The position numbers and the translations under genes were made by a program. This document shows positions 24,572 through 31,573 of a stretch of DNA of 64,000 nucleotides, piece by piece. The stretch is taken from positions 16,595 through 80,594 of IMG/VR virus record IMGVR_UViG_3300047089_000113, one strand, 5' to 3'. Below the pieces are notes generated by a model. The model made no database searches and was not told where the DNA came from. It was given only the letters and a program-made list of their open reading frames with translations. Source of the DNA: a virus. Position 1 is the first letter of the stretch. Each line of letters starts with the position of its first letter.

Positions 24572-24888
24572 CGTGTCTTGGCTTTCCCGGCGGCGGATTC
24601 CAGCCGGGCGACGGCGGCCTTCTCGTACGGCGTCAGCGTGACCTGGTGCTTCACGCGCTCCAGGATCAGCTCGATGTCGCGGACCTGCACGGTGCCGCCC
24701 AGCAGGACGACGTTGTTCGCCCACTCCAGCGGCGGGGATTCCTTGCCGTCGCGCATCAGCGCGTCCAGCTCGGCCCAGGCGCGGGTGAACGCCTCGGCCG
24801 CCTCGTGCTCAGGGCGCGAGCGCGGCTCGGTCTGCTCCCATTCGAGCATCTGGGCGTTGACCTCGTTGCGCAGGTCGTCGGCCTTCAC
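24568..24888 (-). CDS. hypothetical helical protein
   Basis: 106 aa from GTG 24888, which overlaps the preceding stop (GTGA). Contains EHEAAEAFTRAWAELDALM and LLGGTVQVRDIELILERVKH. Charged and helical. Function unknown. Confidence 0.5.
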   Translation of the reverse strand: MKADDLRNEVNAQMLEWEQTEPRSRPEHEAAEAFTRAWAELDALMRDGKESPPLEWANNVVLLGGTVQVRDIELILERVKHQVTLTPYEKAAVARLESAAGKAKTR

Positions 24889-25175
24889 TGTCCCCTCACC
24901 ACGACTTTCGCGGGCCAGGAGTACAGGTGCCACACCAGGCCCTCGCGGGTGCGCGGCGCGGTGCCGACGTACGTCCCGCCCTCGGGGACGGGGTGACCGG
25001 TGCCGATCACCAGGAACTTGAATGCGTACTCGGGCAGGGTGTCGTCGTGCTCGGCCCAGAACTCCACGTCGCGGGGCTCGCCCGGCCCGTTGGCCACCGA
25101 TAGCAGCCTGCCGGTCAGCTTGTGCTCGTGCACCCGGTCATCCACCGGCACCTTGTAGCGGTAGATCGTCCTCAT
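24885..25175 (-). CDS. small conserved actinophage-type protein (VGTGHPVP)
   Basis: 96 aa. The pattern KVPVDDRVHEHKL, then FLVIGTGHPVPEGGTYVGTA and LVWHLY recurs in small actinophage proteins of unknown function that I recognise by motif only. Likely a compact beta fold. Overlaps the next small gene by ATGA. Confidence 0.6.
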   Translation of the reverse strand: MRTIYRYKVPVDDRVHEHKLTGRLLSVANGPGEPRDVEFWAEHDDTLPEYAFKFLVIGTGHPVPEGGTYVGTAPRTREGLVWHLYSWPAKVVVRGQ

Positions 25176-25300
25176 GACTGCGCCGCCGTCTCGTAGGTCT
25201 TGGTCAGCTCGCCGTAGAGCCCGGCCAGCTCGTCGTAGAGCCTGGCCTGCTCCAGGGTCAGGCGCTCGATCTCGCGGTAGATCCTCACGCGCTCGTTCAC
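25172..25300 (-). CDS. 42-aa coiled-coil peptide
   Basis: GTG 25300 preceded by GAGGGAGAA. The product is a single helix (RIYREIERLTLEQARLYDEL). A TAGGGTGTAAACACC promoter-like element (minus strand, 25348-25353 for the hexamer) lies about 40 nt upstream, so this gene likely starts a transcript. The longer open frame above it lacks a ribosome site. Confidence 0.55.
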   Translation of the reverse strand: MNERVRIYREIERLTLEQARLYDELAGLYGELTKTYETAAQS

Positions 25301-25337
25301 GGTATGTTCTCCCTCATCGTTGCCGCCGGGTCTCGGC

Positions 25338-25355
25338 GGGTGTTTACACCCTACA
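25338..25355. promoter_or_regulatory. shared palindromic element between divergent genes
   Basis: GGGTGTTTACACCC is an inverted repeat with a TT/AA centre. On the minus strand TAGGGT (25353-25348) precedes TGTAAACACC, giving a -10-like hexamer for the gene at 25300; on the plus strand the lone gene starts 21 nt downstream. Confidence 0.55.
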
Positions 25356-25370
25356 GCGTATCGTGGGCTT

Positions 25371-25622
25371 GTGACATTCCCGGCTAGCCCCGTCCTGATG
25401 AAGGCCCTGCGTCCTCTCAAGCGCTGGTCGCAGGCCGGGCCGTGCCCGCCGGTCCCGACTAACGGGATCTTCTGGGCGACCGCGAAGCAGGCCCCGCTGC
25501 TGGCCGCCGGGAACCTGGCGATCTACGCGCCGGACGGCACCCCGGTCCCGCCAGCCGAGCCCCCGCTGACCGTCAACATGGTGCCGGGCCTGGCAGCGGG
25601 CGTGAGCAACGCCAGCCGGTAG
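25371..25622 (+). CDS. lone plus-strand small protein in the leftward block
   Basis: 83 aa from GTG 25371. Its start lies only 21 nt after the TGTTTACACC element shared with the divergent gene at 25300, and its stop is followed at once by an intrinsic terminator (25623-25645). Sequence: MKALRPLKRWSQAGPCPPVP, then NGIFWATAKQAPLLAAGNLA. It is proline-rich with no motif. The tailored promoter and terminator are the main evidence for a real gene. Function unknown. Confidence 0.5.
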   Translation: MTFPASPVLMKALRPLKRWSQAGPCPPVPTNGIFWATAKQAPLLAAGNLAIYAPDGTPVPPAEPPLTVNMVPGLAAGVSNASR

Positions 25623-25645
25623 TTGTCGAGCGATCGACAATTATT
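25623..25645 (+). terminator. intrinsic terminator of the lone plus-strand gene
   Basis: TTGTCGA/TCGACAA 7-bp stem with GCGA tetraloop followed by TTATT, immediately after the TAG at 25620-25622. Confidence 0.65.
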
Positions 25646-25691
25646 GCCGGTCGGGCTGGTCCTGGCGGCTAGTAGGTAGGGAGATCCCTAC

Positions 25692-25958
25692 TTACCGCCC
25701 TGGCAGGCCCGGCGGCGGCGCTCCCCCTTCCGGCGGCTGCACCGGGGCCAGGTCCGGGCGGTGCGTGTGCGGCGAGAAGTAGGCGGCTACCGCGCCGAGC
25801 AGCCAGGCGATGATGACCGGCAGGTTCTGCTTCTGGTCGGCGGTCAGGTTGTCCCGCAGCCACGGCACGATCTCGACCAGTAGCCCGGACAGGTACCCGG
25901 CGGCCAGGTACGTGACGCTGCCAGCCGCTACCTTGGTCTCGATCCCGCCGCCGCTCAT
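25692..25958 (-). CDS. holin-like membrane protein
   Basis: 88 aa from ATG 25958 (TGATG overlap). Two hydrophobic segments at about residues 12-34 (GSVTYLAAGYLSGLLVEIV) and 46-62 (LPVIIAWLLGAVAAYF), separated by a short polar loop (LRDNLTADQKQ), and a Pro-rich C-terminal tail. Size, topology and placement in the cassette with the GH25 endolysin fit a phage holin. Confidence 0.65.
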   Translation of the reverse strand: MSGGGIETKVAAGSVTYLAAGYLSGLLVEIVPWLRDNLTADQKQNLPVIIAWLLGAVAAYFSPHTHRPDLAPVQPPEGGAPPPGLPGR

Positions 25959-26287
25959 CAGCCGGGCGGCTTGTTCTCGGTCACCTGGGAGAGCTGCTGC
26001 CGCAGCAGGTAACCTTCCAGCTCCCAGATCTTGTCGCGGGCCTCGGTGTAGGCGATGGACCGGCCCAGCTCGGCGTCGAAGTTCTCCTGGCTGGCGGCGG
26101 CGCTGTGCCCGACCGTGGTGAACCCGTTGGCCAGGGTCAGCGCGCAGACGGTGACCGTGGTGCCGGGGAAGACGTGGTAGTCCTCGCGCACGATCTTGCC
26201 GGTGACCTGCTCGGGCGTGACGCGCGGCGCGGTCAGGCCCTTGTCCTGCACGGCCTGCTCGATCGCGGCCTCGTTGGATGTGATCAC
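25958..26287 (-). CDS. N4 gp49 / Sf6 gp66-family protein
   Basis: 109 aa from GTG 26287 (GTGA overlap). The core APRVTPEQVTGKIVREDYHV, then FPGTTVTVCALTLANGF, ENFDAELGRSIAYTEARDKI and WELEGYLLRQQL closely follows the Phage_gp49_66 family, widespread in phages and of unknown function. Confidence in the family is high; no activity is assigned. Confidence 0.8.
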   Translation of the reverse strand: MITSNEAAIEQAVQDKGLTAPRVTPEQVTGKIVREDYHVFPGTTVTVCALTLANGFTTVGHSAAASQENFDAELGRSIAYTEARDKIWELEGYLLRQQLSQVTENKPPG

Positions 26288-26649
26288 TGCTTCCTCCGGG
26301 AGTTGAGCTGGGCGGCCTGGCCGAACATGGCCGCTTCCTGCGGGCTGGCGGGAGCAACGCCGCCGGGCATCAGCTCCAGCCCCAGCGAATGGCTCCAGCA
26401 GACCGGCAGCGCGCCGAACTGCGGCACGACGGTGCTGATCGCGTGGGTGACGGCGGGCTTCAGCTCGGTCCCGGCCAGGTCCCGCGCCATGTTCACCCGC
26501 ACCGCCGGGGCGTCTTCCGCCGACCGGCTGGCCAGGGAGACCATCGCCTGCTGCTCGTGCACCACGTGCTGCTTGGCCAGCATCACGCAGACCGCGCACC
26601 ACTCCTTGCCCTCGGGCGGTTCCGGGCCGTCGAAATACAGGTCAGCCAT
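26284..26649 (-). CDS. hypothetical protein with CxxC pair
   Basis: 121 aa. N-terminal WCAVCVMLAKQHVVHEQQ is a single Cys pair with a nearby His; the rest is mixed helix and loop with WSHSLGLELMPGG. Located in the lysis region between membrane proteins and the gp49-like gene. Function unknown. Confidence 0.5.
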   Translation of the reverse strand: MADLYFDGPEPPEGKEWCAVCVMLAKQHVVHEQQAMVSLASRSAEDAPAVRVNMARDLAGTELKPAVTHAISTVVPQFGALPVCWSHSLGLELMPGGVAPASPQEAAMFGQAAQLNSRRKQ

Positions 26650-26679
26650 CTGCTCTCCTTGCTCGTGTCCGCACCTACT

Positions 26680-26907
26680 CTAGCCACCGGGCGGCGGACA
26701 TGGCATCAGGGCCGTGCCGGGGATCGCGGGCAGCCCGTGGGCGATGAGCTGCATCTCCAGCTCGACGGCTGCCTGCTGGTACAGGCACACCGTGCCGGAC
26801 AGGCGCGCGACCTGGGCCTGGAGCTGGGCGTTCTCGTTGTGCAGCGACCAGATCAGCCAGAACTGCCAGCCCAGGAAGCACCCGAGCAGCACCGCCAGGC
26901 CGATCAC
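26680..26907 (-). CDS. small single-pass membrane protein with coiled coil
   Basis: 75 aa from GTG 26907; an ATG at 27012 is in frame but overlaps the next gene by 88 nt, so the start is uncertain. Hydrophobic helix at the N-terminus (IGLAVLLGCFLGWQFWLIW), then a heptad-rich helix (LHNENAQLQAQVARL). Adjacent to another membrane/coiled-coil gene and the endolysin. A spanin-like or holin-accessory role is possible but unproven. Confidence 0.5.
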   Translation of the reverse strand: MIGLAVLLGCFLGWQFWLIWSLHNENAQLQAQVARLSGTVCLYQQAAVELEMQLIAHGLPAIPGTALMPCPPPGG

Positions 26908-26924
26908 GGCGTACTGCCAGCCGG

Positions 26925-27239
26925 TTATCCGTGCCGGTGGAAGAACACCGTCACCGATGTCAGCAGCAGGGGCAGCGCCAGGCCCGTCAGGATTATCGTG
27001 ACCAGGGTCCATATCCGCTGCTTCCGCTCATCGACCTGCTTGCGCAGCAGGTCAACCCGCTCGGACAGGCTGCGCCGGTTTTCCTCGGCGGTGGCCAGCG
27101 AGTCGCCGTACCGTTCGAGCAGGATGGACTGGGCCTGGTTCTGGTCCCGGAGCGCGGCCAGCCGGTCATCGAACGCCTCCATCTCGGCGGAATAGCGTCC
27201 CCAGGTGACCGGTGAGTCATCCGGGTGGCTGTTCGGCAC
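26925..27239 (-). CDS. coiled-coil protein with C-terminal membrane anchor (lysis region)
   Basis: 104 aa. Central coiled coil (ENRRSLSERVDLLRKQVDER) and a C-terminal transmembrane helix (IWTLVTIILTGLALPLLLTS) ending RHG. This architecture is frequent directly downstream of actinophage endolysins. Tail-anchored membrane protein; probably contributes to lysis. Confidence 0.6.
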   Translation of the reverse strand: MPNSHPDDSPVTWGRYSAEMEAFDDRLAALRDQNQAQSILLERYGDSLATAEENRRSLSERVDLLRKQVDERKQRIWTLVTIILTGLALPLLLTSVTVFFHRHG

Positions 27240-27242
27240 GGC

Positions 27243-28262
27243 TCACAGCGCGCCGAGAGCTGCCCACGTGGCCGGGCCGATCACGCTGTCCGCCGTCAGC
27301 TTGTGGCTGGCCTGGAAGGTGTGCACGGCGGCACTGGTGGCCGGGCCGAATCCGCCGTCCGTGGCGATGCCCGCGCTGGTCTTGTTCAGGTCGTGCTGGG
27401 CCAGGCGCACCCACCCGCTGGCATCGCCCTGGCGCAGCAGCGGGCCGTCGCCCGCGATGATGGTGACCGTCGTGCCGGGCTTGACGTCGGAGCCGATCAC
27501 GGGGGCCAGGCCCGAGCAGATCTGGCTGGCCTTCTGCCCGGTGGCCGCCGCCGGGATCATGTGCGCGGCCACCAGCCGGTTGTGCGCGTTCCCGGCGGTC
27601 TTGCCCGCGCAGTCCGGCACGGTGAGCATGCCCGCCGGGGCGGGGTGCGGCGGCTGCGGGCCGGGCGCTGCGGCATGCCCGCCGACCATGGCGGCGAGCT
27701 GGGCGAAGGTGCCCTTGTAGGCGTTGCAGTCCACCTGGCCGAACCCGCCGGTCCTCATCGTGGACGTGTACTGCCACACGTCCGGCCGCATCCCGCCGTA
27801 GGGAGCCCAGCCGCCGCCGTGGTCGGAGTAGGCGCTGTACGCGGAGCTGACCAGGTGCAGGTGCCGGTTGATGAACGGCGTGAGGGACGGCGACCCGATC
27901 TGCTGCCAGTACCAGTGCGGCAGGTAGACCATGTTCACGATGCCGCCGCGAGCCCGCAGCCGGTCGCAGAAGGAGATCGCGTCCCCCATGCCGGGCCGGG
28001 TGTTGCTCGGCTCGAAGTCGATCATGGCGGGCAGCCTTCCGGCCCTGGACCAGTAGTAGTCGGCCTGGCCAGCGCCGTTGCCTGCGGTCAGGAAGTGGTA
28101 GCCGAAGAAGTACGCGCCGACGTTGGCGGCGCTGCCCTTGAAGCGGGTCCAGTAGGGGTTGGTGTAGCCGGTGCCCTGGGAGATCTTGGCGCAGACGGTG
28201 TGCCAGCCAGCGAGGTTGATCCCGGCCTGGTACGAGCTGATGTCGATGTAGAAGACGGTCAC
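27243..28262 (-). CDS. lysA: endolysin: GH25 lysozyme with PASTA-like and peptidoglycan-binding domains
   Basis: 339 aa, GTG start behind AAGGAGG. Residues 1-205 fit GH25 (FYIDISSYQAGIN, then GAYFFGYHFLT, AMIDFEPS with catalytic-type Asp/Glu, and DVWQYTS). Residues 212-270 are PASTA-like (LTVPDCAGKTAGNAHNRL). Residues 275-339 form a PG_binding_1 domain (DGGFGPATSAAVHTFQ, then VIGPATWAAL). No signal peptide, so holin-dependent release is expected, matching the neighbouring membrane genes. Confidence 0.85.
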   Translation of the reverse strand: MTVFYIDISSYQAGINLAGWHTVCAKISQGTGYTNPYWTRFKGSAANVGAYFFGYHFLTAGNGAGQADYYWSRAGRLPAMIDFEPSNTRPGMGDAISFCDRLRARGGIVNMVYLPHWYWQQIGSPSLTPFINRHLHLVSSAYSAYSDHGGGWAPYGGMRPDVWQYTSTMRTGGFGQVDCNAYKGTFAQLAAMVGGHAAAPGPQPPHPAPAGMLTVPDCAGKTAGNAHNRLVAAHMIPAAATGQKASQICSGLAPVIGSDVKPGTTVTIIAGDGPLLRQGDASGWVRLAQHDLNKTSAGIATDGGFGPATSAAVHTFQASHKLTADSVIGPATWAALGAL

Positions 28263-28311
28263 CTGGGTCCTCCTTCAGCGGCGGATAACCCCATGGTGCC
28301 ATCGCCCAGTG

Positions 28312-28593
28312 TCAACAGCCAGCGCTGTCCCAGGGCCGCACCCCGCCCGAGCGCTCATACCAGCGGTCGCACATCGGGGTGCGCGGCGGCCGGGCTATCG
28401 CCGCGATGTCATCCTTGATGCCCGTGTACCCAGGATCTGCCCACGGGCTGTCCGCGTAAATGCAGCCGCACTCGGGACATGGGCAGTGCCCGATGAAGGA
28501 CAGCGTGCCCTCATCGGCGGTGGACCGGATGCCGCAGTGATGGCCGCAGGCGGGAGACAGGTGCTCCCCCGGCAGCGCCTGCCGGGTGCTCAT
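28312..28593 (-). CDS. small Cys/His-rich protein
   Basis: 93 aa from ATG 28593 (ATGA overlap). Zinc-ribbon-like: ACGHHCG, then HCPCPECGCIY. C-terminal half basic and aromatic (MCDRWYERSGGVRPW). Function unknown. Confidence 0.5.
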   Translation of the reverse strand: MSTRQALPGEHLSPACGHHCGIRSTADEGTLSFIGHCPCPECGCIYADSPWADPGYTGIKDDIAAIARPPRTPMCDRWYERSGGVRPWDSAGC

Positions 28594-28760
28594 GCGTGGC
28601 ACCGCTCCCGCAGCCAGCAGGTGACCGCCTGCGGGTGCTCCCGCCAGCCGCAGTGCTCCGGGCTCGGCCAGGGCGTGGTCCAGGTGCACGCCACGAAGGC
28701 GTGATCAGCCGCGAGCTGGCGGCACTTCAGCCCGAGCTTGTGCCGCAGCCAGTCGGTCAT
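28590..28760 (-). CDS. 56-aa Cys/Trp-rich protein
   Basis: From ATG 28760 (ATGA overlap with the gene before) to a stop that overlaps the gene after (ATGA). Sequence pieces MTDWLRHKLGLKCRQLAA and PSPEHCGWREHPQAVTCWL show four Cys, three His and several Trp. The double coupling and codon bias support it despite its length. Function unknown. Confidence 0.5.
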   Translation of the reverse strand: MTDWLRHKLGLKCRQLAADHAFVACTWTTPWPSPEHCGWREHPQAVTCWLRERCHA

Positions 28761-29020
28761 GACGCCGGGTAGAACGGCTCGGGCACCACCTGGGCCAGGG
28801 CCGTGTCCTGCGGTCCCTGGTCATAGTGGTGCACGACCAGCGCATCGCCCAGGAACGCGCGGATCTCGTCAATGCAGCCGCCGCACAGGTCGAACGGCTT
28901 GTAGTCATCCTGGCTGACCACCTCGCCGCCCGCCCTGGCGTGCATCTCGGCCAGGTGCAGGTGCCCGGTCCTGTACGCGCACTCGGCCCCGCACCGGTCG
29001 CAGTAGGTCTTGCGGCTCAC
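28757..29020 (-). CDS. zinc-ribbon-like protein
   Basis: 87 aa. CDRCGAEC near the N-terminus and FDLCGGCIDEIRAFLG about 40 residues later form a CxxC...CxxC ribbon as in many small phage zinc proteins. Function unknown. Confidence 0.55.
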   Translation of the reverse strand: MSRKTYCDRCGAECAYRTGHLHLAEMHARAGGEVVSQDDYKPFDLCGGCIDEIRAFLGDALVVHHYDQGPQDTALAQVVPEPFYPAS

Positions 29021-29403
29021 AGGATTCCGCCTCCCCCGATGTTCGTGATCGCCTTCGGGTCGTTGATGTTCATGCCCGCGATGGCGTGCTGCCGCAGCCG
29101 CTCGACCCGCGCCTGCTCGGCCGCGTCCTCGCGCGCCCAGCGCTCCAGCACCCAGCCGATCGCCTGCGCTGCGGTGTCCGCGTCGTAGATCAGGACGCTG
29201 CGCATCGTGGTCTCCAGGTGCCAGTGCACCTCGCTGCCGGACTCGACGGTGCGCTGGCCCCAGCCAGCCCCCGGCAGGTCACGGCTCGCGTACAGCCGGA
29301 TCTTCCCGTCCGGCTTGCGTACCCAGGTCAGGATGCACTCGGGCTCGGCGTTGCTCGCCTGGACCTGGATCTCGTTGCTGGCCAGGTTCTGGTAGTAGTC
29401 CAC
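29017..29403 (-). CDS. hypothetical protein
   Basis: 128 aa, GTG start with AGAAGGGA upstream. N-terminal half is beta-rich (ECILTWVRKPDGKIRLYA), the C-terminal half helical (AIGWVLERWAREDAAEQARV). No motif recognised. Confidence 0.5.
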   Translation of the reverse strand: MDYYQNLASNEIQVQASNAEPECILTWVRKPDGKIRLYASRDLPGAGWGQRTVESGSEVHWHLETTMRSVLIYDADTAAQAIGWVLERWAREDAAEQARVERLRQHAIAGMNINDPKAITNIGGGGIL

Positions 29404-29572
29404 TGCGGGCGTCCCTTCTCAGTTGTGCCGCGCCGATCCGCAGCATCTCGCGGGTGGCGTGCGCGGTCGGGTCCATCATCACCTGGGCGTAGAACCGCCG
29501 TTCGAGCACGCCGATCGCGCGCTCCAAGATGATGGCGTCGGCTTCCATTCGCTGGTGATCTGCGCAGGTCAT
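29279..29572 (-). CDS. hypothetical helical protein with long 3' overlap
   Basis: 97 aa. The first ~52 residues look genuine (EADAIILERAIGVLERRFYA, then REMLRIGAAQLRRDA); the remainder overlaps the next gene by 125 nt in another frame and is Gly/Arg-rich with no sign of selection. The real product may have lost its stop, as in the other long-overlap genes here. Confidence 0.45.
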   Translation of the reverse strand: MTCADHQRMEADAIILERAIGVLERRFYAQVMMDPTAHATREMLRIGAAQLRRDARSGLLPEPGQQRDPGPGEQRRARVHPDLGTQAGREDPAVREP

Positions 29573-29574
29573 TC

Positions 29575-30021
29575 CTAGAATCCCCCCTGACTCGGGCTAG
29601 ACGGTGACGGAGACGGGGCCGTCACGCCAGGGGTCGGGTTATCCGTGCTAGGCGGCGGTGGCTCACCTCCGGTGGTGCTCGGCGGGATGTACCCCGGCAC
29701 GCCGGGGATGTTCGCAGAGCCGGATGACGGCCGGGTCAGGCTCGGCTGCGGCCGGGCGGCTGGCTGCTGATGGCTAGGTCGCACAATGACAGGCGGCTCA
29801 GTGACATACCGCGTGCTGGCGTGCGGCGCTGGCGCGCGGATAGTGGAGTGGATGACCTGCGGCGGCGGGGTGATCACCTCAACCGGGGCGGGCCGGACAG
29901 CGTAGTAGTAGGCGGTGACGCCTCCCATCCCGAGCAGGGCCGAGGTGATCAGCACAGCCAGCAGCAGCGGCCAGCCGCCAGCCGGTCGCCACTTCCTGCT
30001 CCACCTCACCGGCTTAGCCAC
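29575..30021 (-). CDS. membrane-anchored proline-rich protein
   Basis: 148 aa. Basic N-terminus, transmembrane helix about residues 17-40 (WPLLLAVLITSALLGMGGVT), then a ~105-aa Pro/Ser/Thr-rich outer segment. Type II topology expected. Could be a wall-spanning surface or lysis-linked protein. Function unknown. Confidence 0.55.
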   Translation of the reverse strand: MAKPVRWSRKWRPAGGWPLLLAVLITSALLGMGGVTAYYYAVRPAPVEVITPPPQVIHSTIRAPAPHASTRYVTEPPVIVRPSHQQPAARPQPSLTRPSSGSANIPGVPGYIPPSTTGGEPPPPSTDNPTPGVTAPSPSPSSPSQGGF

Positions 30022-30176
30022 GAGATCACGGACGGGTGCGCCCTGGCCTTCTCCGCGTGCCTGCGGACGTAGTGCCGCCGGTACCGGGCCAGCGTCCTGC
30101 CCCTGCGCCGCCTGCTCCAGTCGCAGCGCGGGCAGCTCAGGTGGCCGCCGCCCAGGACGGGCGGCTCGGACTTCAC
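30006..30176 (-). CDS. small C2H2-like basic protein
   Basis: 56 aa from GTG 30176 overlapping the stop of the next upstream gene (GTGA). LSCPRCDWSRRRRGRTLARY then RRHYVRRHAEKA forms CxxC...HxxxxH spacing like a zinc finger on a strongly basic helix. Probably nucleic-acid binding; inference. Confidence 0.5.
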   Translation of the reverse strand: MKSEPPVLGGGHLSCPRCDWSRRRRGRTLARYRRHYVRRHAEKARAHPSVISWLSR

Positions 30177-30313
30177 AGCTTCCCGGCCAGCCAGGTCATC
30201 CAGCGCGGCGGCGCGTACCGCCTGCCGTGGCAGCTCGTGCACGAGCAGCAGTAGCCGTACCGGTCGCGCGCAGATACCGGGCGGCAGTGCGGGCCGCAGT
30301 CAGGGGTGCTCAT
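30173..30313 (-). CDS. 45-aa Cys-rich peptide
   Basis: ATG 30313. Pieces MSTPDCGPHCRPVSARDRYG and YCCSCTSCHGRRYAPPRW give six Cys and two His. It is coupled by GTGA to the following zinc-finger gene and overlaps the preceding one by 14 nt. Likely a metal-binding mini-protein. Confidence 0.5.
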   Translation of the reverse strand: MSTPDCGPHCRPVSARDRYGYCCSCTSCHGRRYAPPRWMTWLAGKL

Positions 30314-30713
30314 CGGCGGTGATCTTCTCCTTCTTGATGAAGCGGGCCAGCACGACCCCGCCGCCCCTGTCCCAGCACAGCGAGCACCGCCAGCCGAACT
30401 CGGCCTGCTCGACCTCGGTTATGTGCCTGTCGCAGACCCCGGACGGCGCGATGTGCTCGTGCGGGCAGCCGATCCAGGCTTTCCATGCCTCGGGCTGGTC
30501 ACAGCGCCGGGTGCCGTGGTAGACCACGCAGCCGCTGTCGGTATGGCGGCGGGCCGCGCGGTTGTCCCAGTGCGGGTAGAGCCCGCCGCCGGTAGCACGG
30601 TCCAGGGCCTGCTGAATAGGGTCACCGGGATCGCCCATGGTGAGCATGCCCGGCGGCGGGCCTAGCAGCTCGTCGTCACGATCGCGTTGATCGGACACCG
30701 TTGATCCGCTCAT
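30300..30713 (-). CDS. Cys-rich hypothetical protein
   Basis: 137 aa from ATG 30713 (GTG 30698 also possible). Residues 60-125 hold several Cys/His (CVVYHGTRRCDQPEAW, WIGCPHEHI, GVCDRHI, WRCSLCWDRG) consistent with one or two zinc sites; basic C-terminus. Function unknown. Confidence 0.5.
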   Translation of the reverse strand: MSGSTVSDQRDRDDELLGPPPGMLTMGDPGDPIQQALDRATGGGLYPHWDNRAARRHTDSGCVVYHGTRRCDQPEAWKAWIGCPHEHIAPSGVCDRHITEVEQAEFGWRCSLCWDRGGGVVLARFIKKEKITADEHP

Positions 30714-30825
30714 CAGTCACCTTGCCCAGCAGGCAGATCACGAAGTCGGCGTACCGGGGCAGGTTCAGGAACGCATTGAGCACGTCCAGCCGCTCGGCCT
30801 CGCTGGTGGTAGACACGGTGATCAT
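30676..30825 (-). CDS. 49-aa hypothetical protein
   Basis: ATG 30825 directly after the TAG of the membrane gene. MITVSTTSEAERLDVLNAFL then NLPRYADFVICLLGKVTDE with G/C-ending codons. Overlaps the next gene by 38 nt. Function unknown. Confidence 0.45.
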   Translation of the reverse strand: MITVSTTSEAERLDVLNAFLNLPRYADFVICLLGKVTDERINGVRSTRS

Positions 30826-31017
30826 CTACAGCGCCTTGATCAGGACGCCGAGCTGGGTGAACGTCCACTTGATGCCGGTCCCGACGCCGCTCATGAACGG
30901 GGCACCGCTGGTGCCGGGCGTGCTGATGATGCCGATGATCCAGAACACGATCAGCACCGCCGCGATGGTCAGCGCCGCGCCGAAGACCTTGATCGCGCCT
31001 TCCAGGATGCTGCTCAT
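30826..31017 (-). CDS. 63-aa membrane protein
   Basis: One strong hydrophobic helix, about residues 9-33 (VFGAALTIAAVLIVFWIIGI), and a second amphipathic C-terminal segment (WTFTQLGVLIKAL). ATGA overlap with the gene before. Function unknown; holin-like size, but outside the lysis cassette. Confidence 0.55.
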   Translation of the reverse strand: MSSILEGAIKVFGAALTIAAVLIVFWIIGIISTPGTSGAPFMSGVGTGIKWTFTQLGVLIKAL

Positions 31018-31160
31018 GACGGCTCGGCGCTCACGTCGATGTTGTCCCCCAGCTCGCCCAGGCGGTCGCAGATGATGTTGTAACCGTCCGAGGTGATGCC
31101 CATCTCGTGCCCGGCGTCCTCATACTCGGGGTCGATCGTCATCGTGATGCGGATCTTCAC
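31014..31160 (-). CDS. 48-aa acidic protein
   Basis: GTG 31160 overlapping the upstream stop (GTGA). IRITMTIDPEYEDAGHEMGI then CDRLGELGDNIDV; acidic, mixed alpha/beta. Coupled on both sides. Function unknown. Confidence 0.5.
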   Translation of the reverse strand: MKIRITMTIDPEYEDAGHEMGITSDGYNIICDRLGELGDNIDVSAEPS

Positions 31161-31294
31161 GACCGCCCCCAGAACCAGTCAGCGCGGCAGGAGACCTGCT
31201 CGTGCCGGGAGTCGCCCGGCGCGACGGGCAGGACGCTCTGCCAGTAGTAGGTGCCGCCAGCCTGGCCGGTGAACCGGTACCGCGTTCTCGCCAT
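31157..31294 (-). CDS. 45-aa hypothetical protein
   Basis: Two adjacent ATGs (31297, 31294); the second is better spaced from GATGAGGAAC. RYRFTGQAGGTYYWQSVLPV then SCRADWFWGRS. Aromatic-rich, single Cys. Coupled by GTGA to the next gene. Confidence 0.5.
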   Translation of the reverse strand: MARTRYRFTGQAGGTYYWQSVLPVAPGDSRHEQVSCRADWFWGRS

Positions 31295-31344
31295 CATCGT
31301 TCCTCATCGTTGCCGTCTCGGAGCAGGGTATCAGGCCGGTGTCC

Positions 31345-31569
31345 TCACTTCTTGCCCTTCTTCGCCCCGCCGCCTCGCCCGCCCCTGCCCTTGGCGTGCT
31401 GTTCCCTGCGGGCCTTGCTGATCTTCGCCCGGTAGGCCGGGTCCTTCCAGGTGGCCGCCGCACCCTGGGACTGGCGCTTGCGAAATTCCTCATCCTCGTA
31501 GTGCTTCTTCATCGCCGCCGCCTTCTTGGCGGCTATCTCGGCCTTCTTGGCTTCGTCATCGTCGGCCAC
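31345..31569 (-). CDS. basic NUMOD3-like DNA-binding protein
   Basis: 74 aa, about one third Lys/Arg. Residues 20-55 (MKKHYEDEEFRKRQSQGA then TWKDPAYRAKISKARREQ) recall the NUMOD3 repeat that DNA-reading proteins such as GIY-YIG homing endonucleases use; here it stands alone with a Gly/Lys tail. Likely binds DNA; the nuclease part is absent. Confidence 0.55.
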   Translation of the reverse strand: MADDDEAKKAEIAAKKAAAMKKHYEDEEFRKRQSQGAAATWKDPAYRAKISKARREQHAKGRGGRGGGAKKGKK

Positions 31570-31573
31570 TGGC

